Shown: positions 49,601-62,502, numbered from the stretch's first letter. The stretch: 64,000 nt of DNA from Melampsora larici-populina 98AG31 (GCF_000204055.1 NW_006768772.1:601292-665291); one strand, 5' to 3'. Notes: generated from the sequence alone by a model not told the origin. Program-made: numbers and translations.

Positions 49601-51320
49601 ACCGTTCCAATAGCATTGAACAGGGCCGGTTCAGCGTCCGTTGCGAAAGTCTGAGGCAGCTGAACCGTCGCGGAGGCATCCTCATTGTGTAATAGGACGT
49701 CTTTGAGCTGGTTCAAGGCCCACTCATACTGGGGCTCCTTTTCGCTGCTCATGAAACACATTGCCACGGTGAATGATTTGTGAGTATTTGTCGTACCAAC
49801 AATGTGTAAGAGTGGAAGGTTGAAACGGTTAGTTTTGTAAGTACAATCGAGAGCAAGAACCGTGGGGAATCGACAAGCCAGAGCAATGTCGGAAGGGCTA
49901 GCAAAGAAGAGGTTGAGCAATGTTCCCGTTTCCGAAGTTAAAGTGTGATGCGCCCAGTTGCTTGATGTAATCAAATCAAAAAGACCTTGAACAGGAGTCC
50001 GACCATTGAGCCAGTTAGTTCTAGCACAACTTCGGACGTTGTGTATGTCACGAACTAGTGGTTGAGAGTCGGGATCAATCTTGAGAAGGGACCGAATTTG
50101 AGTTGCACAGCAGCCAGCAGAGGAAAATAGGTCAATTTGCTCGAGGTTTTCAGGAGAGAATCGTCGATAAATTGAGAGATCACTAGGTTTATCAAAGGGG
50201 TCATGGTTGTGTTTTGTTTTGCAGGTCTTCTTGAGGTCTTGAGTGACAATCCATCGGTCACGACGGGAATGATAATTTAGGGAGATCTCAAACATACAGC
50301 CGGTCTTCTTTGAAGAGGATGATTGTTTCTTGGCTTGCAAAGGAACTTTGTGGCCGGCTTTCTTGTACCCAAGTGAGCATTGCAAATAAATTCTAACCGT
50401 TTGTTCTTTGTCGGATTTGTGACTCTTGATAGTGAAGGCATACCCTTGATGATGTGCAACGGCATACATGTACATCAAACCATTCTGCATTTGGACAAAT
50501 TCCATTCCACCTTTGGTGAGCGAAGCAACCGAATTGGCAAGACACCTAACACAAAAAGAATGCACATACACGTCAGTAAAAGACGTAAAGAAGATTAGAA
50601 CGGTATGTACATGGTTGGTGGCTATTTGGGCATACCTAGTTGGGGCCAGTCCGCGTCTCGTTCGTGAGGAACTTGAACCTCTTCCTCAATGGCCTCTACT
50701 ACGTTGATAAGATCAATAACAGCTGGGATATTAATTACCGGGGTTGTGACGTTAAGAACAGGCGTTGCGATAAGGTTTTTGGGAGGTGATGTTTGAGATG
50801 GAGTCATCGCAGATGTTTGGATGTGGACAGTGGTCGAAGTAGAGCTTTCGGTGGTGGCAGGTGAAGTAGACAATGAGGTGGTGGCAGGTGAGATTGCAAG
50901 TGTTGAAAAAGAGGCCGTAGAGGGTAAATCACTCATAGTTTGATGGTTCAAAACAGGTTGGTGTGGTTGGTTTATGTAAGGATTCATCGGGTCGGGAAAC
51001 AAGGGTGCTTGATGATACGCCGCTTGCGGCGGCCGATTCATCCCAGATGGATGAGGTTGATGATAACCAAATGGAACCGAGGGGTTGATGGGTCCTTGAC
51101 TTCCGTTTGCGAAGAAAAAAGGTGCTGGGTACGGTGGATACCAGTAGGAAAGAGGGGGTAGATATCGATTATGACCTTGGCCGGTTTGGTCGAAGCCGTG
51201 GGGAGGAGGGTAAGCGTGATTATGGGTATTAGGATGGGTAATATTGTTGTTTGGGAGGTGGGGATGAGGGTCTGGGGTAACTTCCATTGGTGTTAAGGCT
51301 GGATGATGTGGGTTTGACAT
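46683..51320 (-). pseudogene. MULE transposase with zinc knuckle and OTU cysteine protease domain
   Basis: The N-terminal exon (51320 to about 50633) is rich in P, H, S and T. The main exon (about 50548-48150) contains a FAR1-like/WRKY-like region, the MULE core (VLALDCTYKTNRFNLPLL, TFATDAEPALFNAIG, CVWHINQNV) and a SWIM-type finger (CTHTFRGAWGLPCSHEL). It continues past an in-frame TGA at 48748-48750 into a CCHC knuckle (CSYCKIGGHKITTC) and an acidic serine-rich linker. Exons near 48110-48000 and 47920-47775 follow. The last part (47700-46683) encodes an OTU domain with the cysteine in PPANGNCGYCAIAASL and the histidine in VNGNHFVSL. A frame change near 47520 separates NLNRGDPK from YEPLWKRRSFG. 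The join of the first two exons is also out of frame with GT..AG. MULE-OTU fusions are known in eukaryotes. The protease role in transposition is not understood. Confidence 0.85.
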
Positions 51321-51934
51321 GGTGTGTATGCAGTATGTATTACGTGCTGTAGTGTTGTTGATCTGTGAACCGTAAGCTCAAGGTTTGATATTGACTATGA
51401 AGTATGAACGAATATGAAAGAAGACTGTATCTGTGTACTAGCAGGGCGTGTAAGCCGAGTTAGCTAGCCGTGTTGTTTGTTTTGGGGAAGTTGTGGGGTG
51501 TTTGTGGAAGATTGTGTCAAGATGTTAGGAAAGGATGATACTTGGTGAAAGTGGACAAGGGGGAAAAGGGGTTGGACGGCCAAGAAGTCTTGAAGGGAGT
51601 TTGTGTCTCTTGCGTTCTCTCTCCCTTTGGGCAGCAGGGAGATATGGTGTCAAGGGCCGGTCCGGGCATTGATGTCATTGATAGCCCTTTTGAAAAGTTT
51701 CTTCACAAAAGGAAACTTCTATTCACCCTATTGGGGACACATGGGGTGCAAATCAGGTCATGTGTGGAGCCCCTGGTGGGAATGTGCTTGTGAGTTGAGC
51801 CCTGGAGTCGCCCTGCATGTCCGACTGAGCCAAATTTAGGCTCATGAAATCGGGTTGTGTCGGATACCTCGGGTAATGCTTCCAAAAAAAGGGGCGACAG
51901 ATATTTCCTAATCGGGCAATAAATAGTGGGGTCC

Positions 51935-53713
51935 TTATTATCAAGGTTGTTTTTCAAAAAAAAAAAGAGCAAAGGAAAATCAGTTTTCATTGTTATTATT
52001 TCTTTTTTGTCAAACTGTTGTTGTTTATTTTTTGTCAGTCTGAGCTATTGTTCCGCTACCGCCCCATAGGGGTTGTTTATTATGTTGAAGAATTTTATTA
52101 CCCGGGGCATTATGCCTTGGGATGTTGCCCAAAACCCGTGCCACAATTTGTGGAATATTCTATCAAGTTTTTTAGTAAGTTTTACTTATCCATGTTGCAA
52201 TCAAGTAAAGGTTTGCACTTGAGTTGAGGGGAATGAAAAGGTATGAAATGAGAGCATTAAAGTGAGGCTGAATGGATTTGTGGCCATAGCATACTTGGTG
52301 GGTGCACCTCCAGTTCAGTGATCTCAGGTGGCTCAAATGTGGAGTATGTGCCAGTTCATCTATCCCAACCCTTGCAAAACTGCCCAAATCATGATCATAT
52401 ATCATTTTTCAAGGTTTCAAGGGGGGTAGGGATATGAGTTTTTGTAATTCTTACAGAGATCTCAACATGAAGGAAAATCTTGGAGAGCTCATGTGTGAAC
52501 TTGAATCAATGTGAACTTCTTGTGTTGCTTGGTTGTAGTGGGACTTGTGTCAGGCTAGGTGGGTTGCAGACTTCTGTGGAGTTGGCTTTGAGGATCTGAT
52601 CTTACGGCATAATTAGATTTCCAAATGCTTTCAAGAAAGGAAATATGAACACAATTGGCAGACATTTCAAGGGCTATGCAGTCCTATTTGTTGCATTCTG
52701 AGCTCCCAGGCTGTGCTGTGTCAGGTATGATCTGGTATGATCACTGTGTAGGGTGTGGTGAAAGCATAAATGGATATCATAAAACTAAAACACCATCCTG
52801 GGCACCCTTAGAACAGATGGGCCAAGTTATCTACTGAAAATTTGATTGATCATATAGCCACACCTGTTACGGCTGAAGGTCAGTAATTGCTTGCCTCACA
52901 CCTGGTGGGTGATTGGATGGAACACAAAGCTTGAGTCTGAATCTTTAAGAAACTCTGGAGCCATTGGCAGATGTGAAATGTTGTCAATGAAGCTTTAAGC
53001 CTGCTTGTAAGCAAGAAAGCTGCCTGACGGAATTTTCTGGTACATCTTTAAGTTTGTGAAGTGTTCCCGGAATCAGGGTAGCAAGACAAAGTTGAGACCA
53101 CATGTCATTTGTACTATTGGCTTCCGGAGCTGGAAAGGACTAGTTCAAGATACATACTTGGTTTGTATGTATGTGGACACACAAAGAAAGTTAAACTTGT
53201 TTTGAATTCTTCAACCTTTGAGTTGCCCAACCAGAAAAGGTTTTCTACCAGGAACCCATCTGAATTGGTGCGGCGGAAAGAGCACAACATGCCTTGATAC
53301 CTGTTGGCCTCAGCTGGCAGATGTATTTGTCGACCTGTGAGGACTCAGGAGTCAAGTCTGAGTCACGGCAGGAATAGGCACTCGACTTGAAGTGCTTCTT
53401 GGCATCAAAAAAGACCCTTTGGGAATCAGTTTGGCTCGGGTAGACAAGAGGACGGTGTGGTACTCTAGTTGAACCCGTGCCTGGATTGCAGAGAAAAAGA
53501 TTGATAGGAGTGCTGGGCCACAGCTCGGCGCTGGACTACTCCACTGGAGTGTCACCCTACTTCTTCCTGATCGAATTGAGAGATAACAAAACTCCACGTG
53601 TTAACCCTCTGCTTGACAAACAGGGTGTTGAGTGGGAAATCAAAGAATGTAAAGAAGACCAGCAAAACAACAAAAAGAGAACTGAATATCTGTATATGGA
53701 TAGATTTCAGTCA
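51935..53713. other. Decayed repeat DNA without a clear gene
   Basis: Short frames are present. The one at 53477-53716 reads ALDYSTGVSPYFFLIELRDN, which faintly resembles the C-terminal integrase motif of LTR retrotransposons (xxTGxSPYxLxxG). That may be a gypsy-type relic, but the support is thin. I see nothing else definite. Confidence 0.3.
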
Positions 53714-53716
53714 TAA

Positions 53717-54102
53717 GAGCATCCACAGCCGTGTGGCGTAAACCATGTCGTACGGAAATTTAGGGCAAAATCATCCACAGCCAATGCCCTGAAATTTCAC
53801 GTAGCTAAGGGAATTCCCTCCGTGCGAGCCAAAATAGGCCAAATATGTTCTATTTTGGCTCGCTCCCTAAATCCATCTGTACCTCGCTTCTCCCATAACT
53901 CCCACTTCCGCGAACGCACTCCCTGCAGAATATCTCCCTCGATGATCAACTAACCCATAACTCACTTCACAAAATATGCTACAAGCCGTACTGTACGACA
54001 CCACGGCTGTGCATTGTTCGAAATTTATGCCTCAAACACTTGCCTAAATGATCTGTGCGGCGCTCCGTACGATACGGATTTACGGCACGGCTGTGGATGC
54101 TC
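53717..54102. mobile_element. Harbinger-like MITE (386 bp)
   Basis: The ends GAGCATCCACAGCCGTG and its inverted copy CACGGCTGTGGATGCTC are perfect over 17 bases and similar to about 40. TAA flanks both ends (53714-53716 and 54103-54105), the 3-bp target usual for PIF/Harbinger. No coding frame. Its ends resemble the left end of the autonomous Harbinger element at 23903 (GAGCATCTCCAC). Confidence 0.9.
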
Positions 54103-54105
54103 TAA

Positions 54106-55182
54106 GGTGCATACTAGAAGAGGTTGATCATGGATAATTTGTGGCACAAGTTTTTATGATTTTTTAACGATTTTAGGTGATAGAAATGAAAAGTGGGAAC
54201 AAGCTCAACATGGTGTACACTAAAATGAAAGAGAAGATTTTTCTGGCTTGACTGCCTTACAAACTCGTTGGGGAGATAAGTAGACTGACATTTTTGTTGC
54301 ACATCTTCCTAGAGTGCTCTCTACCTATCTCGCCAAAGTTCTTGCCTCGGATGTTCCCTTTACCTTTCACAGATTCCCCTATGTTGTTACTTTGTACCAA
54401 CCATGAACATCGTTTTTGCTTGCAAGCCACACTTACAAGTTTCGAGTTGAAATTTCCTCATCAAAGGAAATACGCCGCCGATGAAAAATATGACGTGTGA
54501 TGAAACCACCACCACAAAGGATAGAATTGGGATACGATATGAAGAGTGCCATGATACACCGCATGCTCAGAGCTTGAAAACGATTTACCCGTTCACCGCG
54601 CCCCATGCCGCGCGATCAGTTGAGACATGCATGAAAGCTCTTCGACCTCTGAATGCAACAAATTCGTTTGTTAAGCTTAACTTCGTTTTCGTTTGTAGAG
54701 TCCGACGCTCGCTCCAATTTTGTCCGTTCGGTTATCCTCGCAGCGACCGGGTCACTAGATTTTCATCCAGGGCGCTTTGAAATCATCGTAAACCAAAAGT
54801 TTCATAGAGATCCCTTTGAGTTCATGCATCAGTCTACTCTTGGTCACTCACTTTTCAAAATGGCTGAGCTTTAAAGCCCAAGACACGTTACCTATGTAAC
54901 CATTGCCAGCCATTCGTCAGCCCCACGCCCGCGGCTTCCAGAGGCGCCCGCAGCAATTTCATTCCGAACCATTCCAAAGTCGAGATCTCAAGAATTAAAG
55001 AAATCGAAAACGTTTTGAAGGAGGAAGGGGTCGAAGGCGTCAAAGTGACCTGTATCGTTTAGTAAATACCCATTCAGACTGGCTTGTCGTCATATCTCAC
55101 CGGGGCCATATCTGGCAGCGGTGATGCTGAGAAATGATTCTGAAGCATACCTAGCACAAATCAGAACGCCACGTATAGTTTT
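54106..55182. other. Upstream region of GH26-like copy C
   Basis: Small overlapping frames at 54294-54874 have no recognised domain. The final 100 bases contain the promoter of the next gene. Confidence 0.3.
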
Positions 55183-55188
55183 TATAAA
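55183..55188 (+). promoter_or_regulatory. TATA box of GH26-like copy C
   Basis: TATAAA lies 107 bases before the ATG at 55295. Copy A has a TATAAA at a similar distance (about 98 bases) and copy B has TTATAA closer to its ATG, so the boxes are plausible core promoter elements. Confidence 0.5.
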
Positions 55189-55294
55189 GCCTTGGTTCTT
55201 CAACTTTTTTCTTTGGGATATCTGTTTCACTCAACTCACGTGTTCTACTCATCCAATCAATTATCAAGAAAGTCATTCAAGACAATAAACAAAT

Positions 55295-57358
55295 ATGATA
55301 GGATCCAATCGATTCATCACCATCTTCTCAATCTTTTCTTTATGTTTAAACGTTAGCTTTAGTTATCCTAAAGCCAAACGTGAAATAAGAAATCTAGATC
55401 CATCTCTTGGTTTGAATTCAAATAATTTACATAAAAATGGGATCGCTATTGGATTCCTACCTGCCTTTGGTGAACCGATAGCTCCCAATGAACCAAGTCA
55501 AATCAATGCAAAACTTCCAGCTCCGATGGCTATGGTGAGTAATATTTCGCCGCTATTTCACTAATACCGCTCAGCCTACGCCTTGTTGATATCCTGTCCG
55601 TCTGGGTTAGATGGGAGATTACATTAATCTCGAGAAAACGGGACCAAATGCTAACGACATCAATGTGGTAAGCCAATGTGATCTCGTTTTTTTGAGTTCA
55701 TGTTCAATTGAGTTACATATAAGTAAAGAGCTCGAGCTTTGATATATGAGCTGATAGCTAACTTATGCCTCTAACTCAGCATCTTGGATACATAAAAGGC
55801 TTAAAAGGAAATCCAGTTTGGCAGATTGCTTTAATGCCATATCTAGGATTGGAGAGTGTAACACAAGAAGTGGTACGTTGTCAGAAACCTCATTGTCACG
55901 AAATACCTTCAACCAAATATTGAGACAAGATGATCTTCCTCTTTAAAACTTGATATTCTTCCATCATTCCCTTCTTTTTGGTGAACCTGATTGAAAAAAA
56001 TAGGCCAACAGTATTGCACAAAGTATGTTACGGATTAATCAGCAAGGTATCACTGTTTGGTTAAGATTTGCACATGAGGTATATATATTTTTTCATCTTT
56101 CTCTCTCTTTTAAAGTAACTTTTTTTTTGGATTTTCAATTAAGAAACTAATGATTTATTTTTTTTATAGATGAATGGTGATTGGTATAAATGGGGTATGC
56201 AACCAGAATGTAAGTTCAATTGATTTCATTTTTTTTAAGACAAATTTTCAATAAAATAAATCTGACGTGTTGAACGAAATTATTTCCTTTCAGTATTTTT
56301 GGAGAAATGGAAAATGGTTTGGGAAGCTATCAAGTCGGTCACATCTAGTACTTGTGAGTCTCACATTTTGAATCATCCCTCCAGATAAAGGTTTTTTGTT
56401 TCATGCGTTTTCATATATTGATGGATGATCATCTTTGAGGATTCTTAGACATGCTATGGGCTCCAAACTCGTTATTCGGCGGCTTGAACGATGTTAAAGG
56501 AGGTTACACACAGTACTGGCCAGGTGCTCAATACGTTGATATGCTTGGTAAGTACCAATTCTTTATCTTTTTTAATTTCAAACTAACAAGAATTTATCTT
56601 TGTTCTGAGTAGGTCTTTCGTTCTACCACTATGGAGGTCAGTCTCTCTCTCATTTCTTCACGGTAATTTCACTGTGTCAGTAAATTGAACGTTTTTTTGG
56701 GTGGTTTTGGTCATCATAACAGGATTCGAGCGTAATAATGTATTACCTGGTCCGACCATGGCACTTGATATGATCAAACAATTCTCAGACGTAAGATTTT
56801 ATCTTAAATTTTCTTCTTTATAAAATTAAGGAAAGCTTACTAAAACGTTGATCTGTCTTGATCACGTTCTTTTCTAGTTATATTCTACTCCTAATAATTT
56901 ACCAATCGTCTTATCCGAAACTGGAGCATCTTATACAGTTTCACTTCAAACTAATGAACCGGCTCCAGGTGGTGCTTCTGAACATGATATGAAGTTTGGA
57001 TGGTTACAACAACTTTTAGCTAATAATTTACGTACTGATGTTCCTAATTTTAAAGCATTTTCTTGGGTTTGTATTTTTTTTCTTGATTCTTTTTTATACT
57101 CATCAAAAGAATAATAAGGTTTGGATTCTGATTAACTGGTTTACTTTGATTTCATCTTGGTTTAGTTTGAGATTAAGAAAAATGAGAATGCTTCGTAAGT
57201 CAATAGTTTTTTTTAGTTTGAATACATTATCAGATTTAACTGACTCTTTTGTATTTATGGAAAACAGTGGTGGTTCGGCTATCAAATCTGAAGATTTCCG
57301 ATTATTAATGGGAAATCAAGATTTAAGTAAATCAGCCGTAACTTATCTCTCTTCTTGA
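55295..57358 (+). CDS. Secreted GH26-like glycoside hydrolase, copy C
   Basis: Twelve exons join with GT..AG introns, starting 55295-55534 and 55611 onward and ending with the TGA at 57356-57358. A signal peptide (MIGSNRFITIFSIFSLCLNVSFS) is followed by DPSLGLNSNNLHKNG. Shared blocks are MGDYINLEKTG, GNPVWQIALMPY, VWLRFAHE (acid/base glutamate), MNGDWYKWG, MLWAPNSLFGG, GGYTQYWPGAQYVDMLG, SFYHYGG, IVLSETGASYT (likely nucleophile), and the end SEDFRLLMGNQDLSKSAVTY. It is closest to copy B, with identical intron positions, but it is more AT-rich and lies 35 kb away on the other strand. I infer secretion and polysaccharide cleavage, probably beta-mannan; the substrate is untested. Confidence 0.88.
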
Positions 57359-59306
57359 AACCCAAGACTTTAATATCAAAAAAGTCAGATATAAGTTTTT
57401 TCCTATTCTTTCCTGCATTATCTTCAAGAATTTCTTGAATGAACTTTATTTTATTTTATTTGTTAATCTTTCGATTTGATTCATTAATTTAATGGACATA
57501 ACATTTCATCATGAAAAAACTCTTGATGATCATATGATAATCAATTCACTTGGAATTAAATTTCATAGATAGATCAAAATCTGTTATTTTTTTCTGTGGA
57601 CTTTGCATCTGAATGTGTAAATACAGTAATCTTTTGATGGACACATTGGCATTATCACTTTATCATCATCATAAATAGACATGTCTTTAGACTTTTTCTA
57701 TATAAATTGATGAAAACGGTTTTTGGTTATTGGTTTGCTGAAAGGTTTAAATTCTAATCAAGGGTGATATTCAGAAAAAACTTACTCATGCATATTATCA
57801 TCCTGATTTAAGGATAGATGAAAATCCAAGATTTCCACATACAAACAATTGAACCATTTGTTTTTTCAATAAGGATTTCCAAAACCTCTTAGTAAAGAAC
57901 AAAAAGTATATTTTGAGTAAATTAAAATTGGATATAGTGATTAGTTTTGCTCAATAATAATCTTGTGAAGGATTTGTATATTTACTACTCATTAAACACA
58001 TCCTAAATGAGCAGATGAGTTTCAATTTCCAAATCAAGTCTCATTAGATCCAAAGTGATAAGTCAAAAAAAACCTTGATCAACTCAATCAGTTCCTCACT
58101 TCAAAGCAGAACAGCAATCAATGTTTTCAACTGAGCTATCCTAATCTTTGGTTATGATTTTTAGTAGCCTTATGATCATAAGACCTATGTAATCTCAATC
58201 TTAATCTCAACTAACAAGATTCAAAATGAGGTTTACAGTTCATGAACTTGGTTAGCATTCAAATCTTACCAATTTCCTTTGTAAAATGAAATTCTTTTTG
58301 TATACATATATGTATTGAACCACTTAAAGAGAATTAACCTTTAGCTGGATCCGATCAAATAAGTCTTATGATCTCTTTGAGTCTGACGGTCGTTCCTTGA
58401 CTGGTACTAGTGGATTCCCATTGCATGCATGAATGCGTGGTAAAAGCGATTTCTAAGTATCCATTTACGAACCCTAAACTCAATAAAGCGCAGATCTTTT
58501 CTCTTTTTGCCAAGTTCTTTCAAACATGTACGAATATATCTCATGGGTTTTTTTTGGCATTTTTTTCTTTCTTTGACCTCAGCATCAGACGTGTATTGAA
58601 TTTAAATACTTAAAAACCGGTTTGAACTCATTTTTTTCTTGTTTTTTTGATGAAACTTGTTTAAATAGCTTTTCAAAACACACACAAACACGAAAGGAAA
58701 TCAGTTTTTTCTTTTTTTAAATATATATAGGTTCAGGAGTATGTAACATCCGATCGCATTTCTTTTGTAGCTAACTAGCTTGATAAAGAATTTCTTGCAT
58801 GTAGTACTGGCATATTGTTGTATGAATATAGATTTTTCTTAGGAGTTCAAAGAGCCGAGAAGTAGAAGTGAAAGTGATGGATATAGTAGGAATCATATAT
58901 AACATACGATTTGGGCAGTTTTTGATGGTGATTGGTTGTACTAAAAGCGGTTCTGGAGTGGGATATGCAGATGTATTGATTTAGGCATTATTATTTCTGT
59001 TAATAGACAGGACAATTTTTGTAAGGAACTTGGCATTGAATTTTTACTGATGATCAGATTCAGGTTGAGAATTGAGTGTTTTGGATTTTTAGTGAATTGA
59101 ATTGAGTTTGAGAGATTGAATTGAATTGATTGAGACTAGAGTGGGCTTGATGAAAAGTAGAAGGTACTCTTACTCTCACTCACTTGACCGTTTACCCTTT
59201 ACCATTACCAGTTTACTTTGTAAATTCAACTTCAACTTCAACCTCAACCTCATTCAAACATCAACTATCATCATCAACTATCAACTACAACCACAAACCA
59301 TTCATC
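57359..59306. other. AT-rich intergenic region
   Basis: The 3' region of copy C comes first. The last part (59190-59306) is rich in CAACT/CATCAT repeats just before the next start codon, as in many fungal 5' leaders. I cannot support a gene between them. Confidence 0.3.
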
Positions 59307-61472
59307 ATGTCAACCACTACTACTTCTTACTCAAGTCGAATCGATTCAAATCCTCATAAAAAACGTTCAAGTAAATCATCAGCTAATCTGATTCCTAACA
59401 TCAAATCTCCTTCATTTCTTGGAAAATGGAAACGTAGACCAGTTCGAACTTCAATACGGTCAGTCAATCATTCAACTTATCTCATTATTCTTATTACACA
59501 ATTCACTTTTTCACTTGTGTAAATTGTAAATCGAGTGGTAGTAGTCAGTGTGGTATACTGAAAATCTTATACCTCACTTGATGGGTTTTTTTTTGACTTT
59601 TTGGATTTCATCATGAGTAACTGATCTATTCTTATCATCTTTCTTTTGTTTTCATTCCAACATCTATATTTTCGAATACATTATTATTCATCAGTCTAAC
59701 TGCTCAAGAAGAAAGAGAAACAAAAGAGGTAAATCATCAATTCTTGAACCCAAAAAAAAAACTGAATGAAGATCCAAACCATTTACTGATGATTTCTTTT
59801 GGATGGTTTGATTTTTTGGTAATAGCTTCTTCGATCTCATCTAGTTAAAAAAGATTTTAGTTTACCTTTAAATCTTCCAGCTTGGAGTCCACCTACCAAA
59901 CTTAAAGAAGAAATCTCACCTGAATTACGTTGGTTTAGGGATTACAGTCATCTTAAACGATCTGGACAGCTTCGAAGTCTTCCTAGTACGGTAGAAGCTT
60001 CTGATGAATCGAATGGAGCTGATGAACGATCAGTTGATGAACAACTTAAACTGTAACGATTTTCTTTTTGTTTTAAACTTCTTTCGCTTTCCATACATAG
60101 ACTCTTGAATCTTACTTTTTTGTTTTGATTACTTTGTTTAGATCTCATCATCATACTGAGAGCCCTCGACGAAAACTTGCAACTGAAACCCTGCTACCTC
60201 CTAGAGCTTCTACATCATCTTCCATCGATCCTTATCAAGCTCAACCTGACCGATCTCCTCCGATGGAACAGAGTGGATCCGGTAAAGGAAAACCTAACGT
60301 TGTAGAACCTAAACCGATTGAAAACTCACAGGTTGGCAAACCTGATGGTGATTCTAAAGCTCAAGAAACTACGGTCCTCGTTAATGGAAAAGGAAAAGGA
60401 AAAGCACCTGAGATTGTGATTGATTGGTCAGATTGGAAACCACACACTTATTCTCAAAGACATATGGCCGAACTAAGGTTCAAGTACGTAATCTATCTAA
60501 TCATCTTAACTATCATCTGAACCGATCCACTTACCACTGACCCCTGAATGTTTTTTTTTCTTTTAGATATTCTGATCGAGCAAGAGAATTGAAACGAACC
60601 GCCGAACGACAACAAAAACATACACATGAGACCAATGAACGAACGCCGGTTTCAGAACGACAAAAGGTTTTGGAAGGATTAGAGAAAGCTAATCAAGTGG
60701 CTACCATTGAGATGGTCGATTCACTCTTACTCTTCACTCAATCTTTTCTCTGTCAAGAGGTGGATACAGCTCAATCTAATATCTCTTCCACTCAACGTAA
60801 ACATGAGTTCTTGAGACAATGGGAATCGATGCTTGGGTTCTTTAATGCGGTCAAATCGTTTGCTAAACGATCTGGGATCGAATTGGCTTATGGAATTTGG
60901 TATGTTTTGATAATTCGTTTAGATCCTATTCAATCTTCTTTGGTTTTTCTGATTTTGTTTTTTCTTCTAGTCTTATGTATGAAGGACTATTATTTCATAG
61001 ATTAACTGAAACCGAAAGATCTTTACTTTTACAAACTTATGGACACTTATCTGAACCAGAACAACAATCAGAAGCCTATAAGAAATTCAAAAACTTATTA
61101 TCAAAACAAGAATCTGGTAAAATAGCATGGGAAAGTTCATACACGATCTTTGCCAAACTATTAGAATCGAGTAGTGAACCGAATGAAAAACCAGAGGGAG
61201 AAATGATTATAGATGATAAGAATCGAAAGTTACCGATCTTGAGTTCATTGATCAAACAAATGAAACCTAGGATGATGGGTCTCAGTCCTGAATTGATGAG
61301 TATGGATGAACCTTGGAGGTTTTGTTGGCCGATTGATAGGTTTGAGAGAGGTGGGATGGCTGATTTTGTCGCCTTTGCTAGGGCTGGATTGGATGAATGG
61401 TTGAAAGGATCTGGAACGGGTTATGAGTTGGAAAGGTTTGATGATAAGGATTGGTTGTTTGGATCGGGTTGA
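59307..61472 (+). CDS. Conserved-looking protein of unknown function, six exons
   Basis: Six exons join in frame: 59307-59458, about 59694-59728, about 59825-60054, about 60142-60484, about 60567-60898, and about 60970-61472. The product is about 530 residues. The start MSTTTTSYSSRIDSNPHKKR is basic and disordered. The middle (60200-60440) is low in complexity, with P, K, G and E. The C-terminal half looks folded and helical: EMVDSLLLFTQSFLCQEVD, then WESMLGFFNAVKSFAKRSGIELAYG, and ending in MDEPWRFCWPIDRFERGGMADF. No signal peptide or membrane segment is seen. I do not recognise the family. Clean introns and a long open frame make it a real gene. Confidence 0.75.
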
Positions 61473-62502
61473 TCTTTCATGGTTTAGTAAGCGAGAGGGG
61501 TGATTTGGTTGGGTTTGGATTTTCGGATGTCTTTATTTATTTCGTTTTTTATTCCGGGAGGGAAGTCAGGAAGTAGGATTGGAATGATTAGAGTGATCTT
61601 TTTGAACAGAAAACAGATGGAAATTTGGGAATACAGATATATATAACACACACAAGATATATATATTTATAACTAAAGAAAAGAAAGTCAAAGGGTTTTT
61701 TGATTCATCAAGTTTTATTTTTCGTTTTTGTAAGATTAAAGGTTTTCATTTCATTGGTTTAAACTTGATATTACAATTTGTTTATAAATCTATATATATA
61801 TACAGTATCTCAGTGTGTGAAAGTTTTTTTTTTCTTTGATGGAGTTTCTTTGATTTTTTTCTTTGATTTTTTTTCTTTGTTTAAAGTCTTTTCTATATAT
61901 ATATTTCAACTTTTCTTTTATTAACAAAAAAATCAGATCTTGTGTTTTTTCTCTATCTATCTCTTTCTCTATCTCTCTATTTCTTTATCTCTCTATTTCT
62001 CTCTCTTTCTCTATTTCTCTCTATTTCTCTCTCTACCTCTTTCTCTACCTCTCTATTTCTCTCTATCTCTCTATATCTCGAGTTCTCTCTCTCTCTCCTG
62101 AGTGTGTGTATCAAAGCTTTAAGTTTTTTTTCTCTTTACCAAATCTTTATTTTTTAAAAAAATCTCTTGTTTTGTTTTGTTTTGTTTTGTTTCTTGTTTT
62201 TTTATATATGTTTTGGAAGTTTTTTTTGTAACTTGAAGTTTAAGAAGTTAGTTAAGAAGTTAGTTAAGAAGTTGATGAAATTTATTTATAAGTTTTTTTT
62301 AGCTTCTTTCTTTTTCTTTTTGGGTATTATATTTTGGTCAAAAGAAATTTGTGAATATTGGAAGAAGTAAAGTAGAGGAAAGGAGATGATAGATGTGGGG
62401 TTTGATTGGATGAGATTTTGTTGATTTGATGATTTAAGTGTTTGAGTCTGTAAAAACAAGCAGACACATAAAAGATATGACCTCCTCGGAACCAAAACAT
62501 TA
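61473..62502. other. Low-complexity region with microsatellites
   Basis: A pyrimidine tract of CTCTATTT/CTCTCTATTT units spans about 61950-62100. A (TTTTG)n run lies at 62168-62195, and GTTAGTTAAGAA units at 62242-62270. Apparent reading frames here are translations of the repeats and not genes. Confidence 0.8.

Larger units (their letters stand above)
41240..51934 (-). mobile_element. Mutator-like element (MULE) with OTU domain, split by a copia retrotransposon
   Basis: Ends starting GGACCCCACT at 41240 and at 51934 (reverse strand) match for about 50 bases at roughly 75%, passing through TTTAT(C/T)GCCCG and GTCGCCCC. Next to the ends are TTATTAT on both sides (41233 and 51935), offset by a base, which could be a worn 8-9-bp target duplication. 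Between them runs one minus-strand gene from 51320 to 46683, in the usual one-gene MULE layout. The copia element (41647-46645) sits between the stop codon and the left end. Without it the MULE would be about 5.7 kb. The pairing of these ends is my inference; the gene assignment is firm. Confidence 0.7.

Noticed and set aside
53352..53716. Gypsy-type integrase relic
   Set aside because: Only one faint motif (STGVSPYFFL) with no neighbouring integrase residues; too weak to call.
57038..57358. A 106-residue frame at the end of GH26-like copy C
   Set aside because: It reads through the last two introns; the family alignment supports two short exons instead.
61950..62100. CRISPR-like or telomere-like array
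   Set aside because: The units are short irregular pyrimidine repeats without spacers; this is a microsatellite.
61863..62231. A 122-residue reading frame rich in F, L and S
   Set aside because: It is the translation of a CTCTATTT-type microsatellite and T runs, not a gene.
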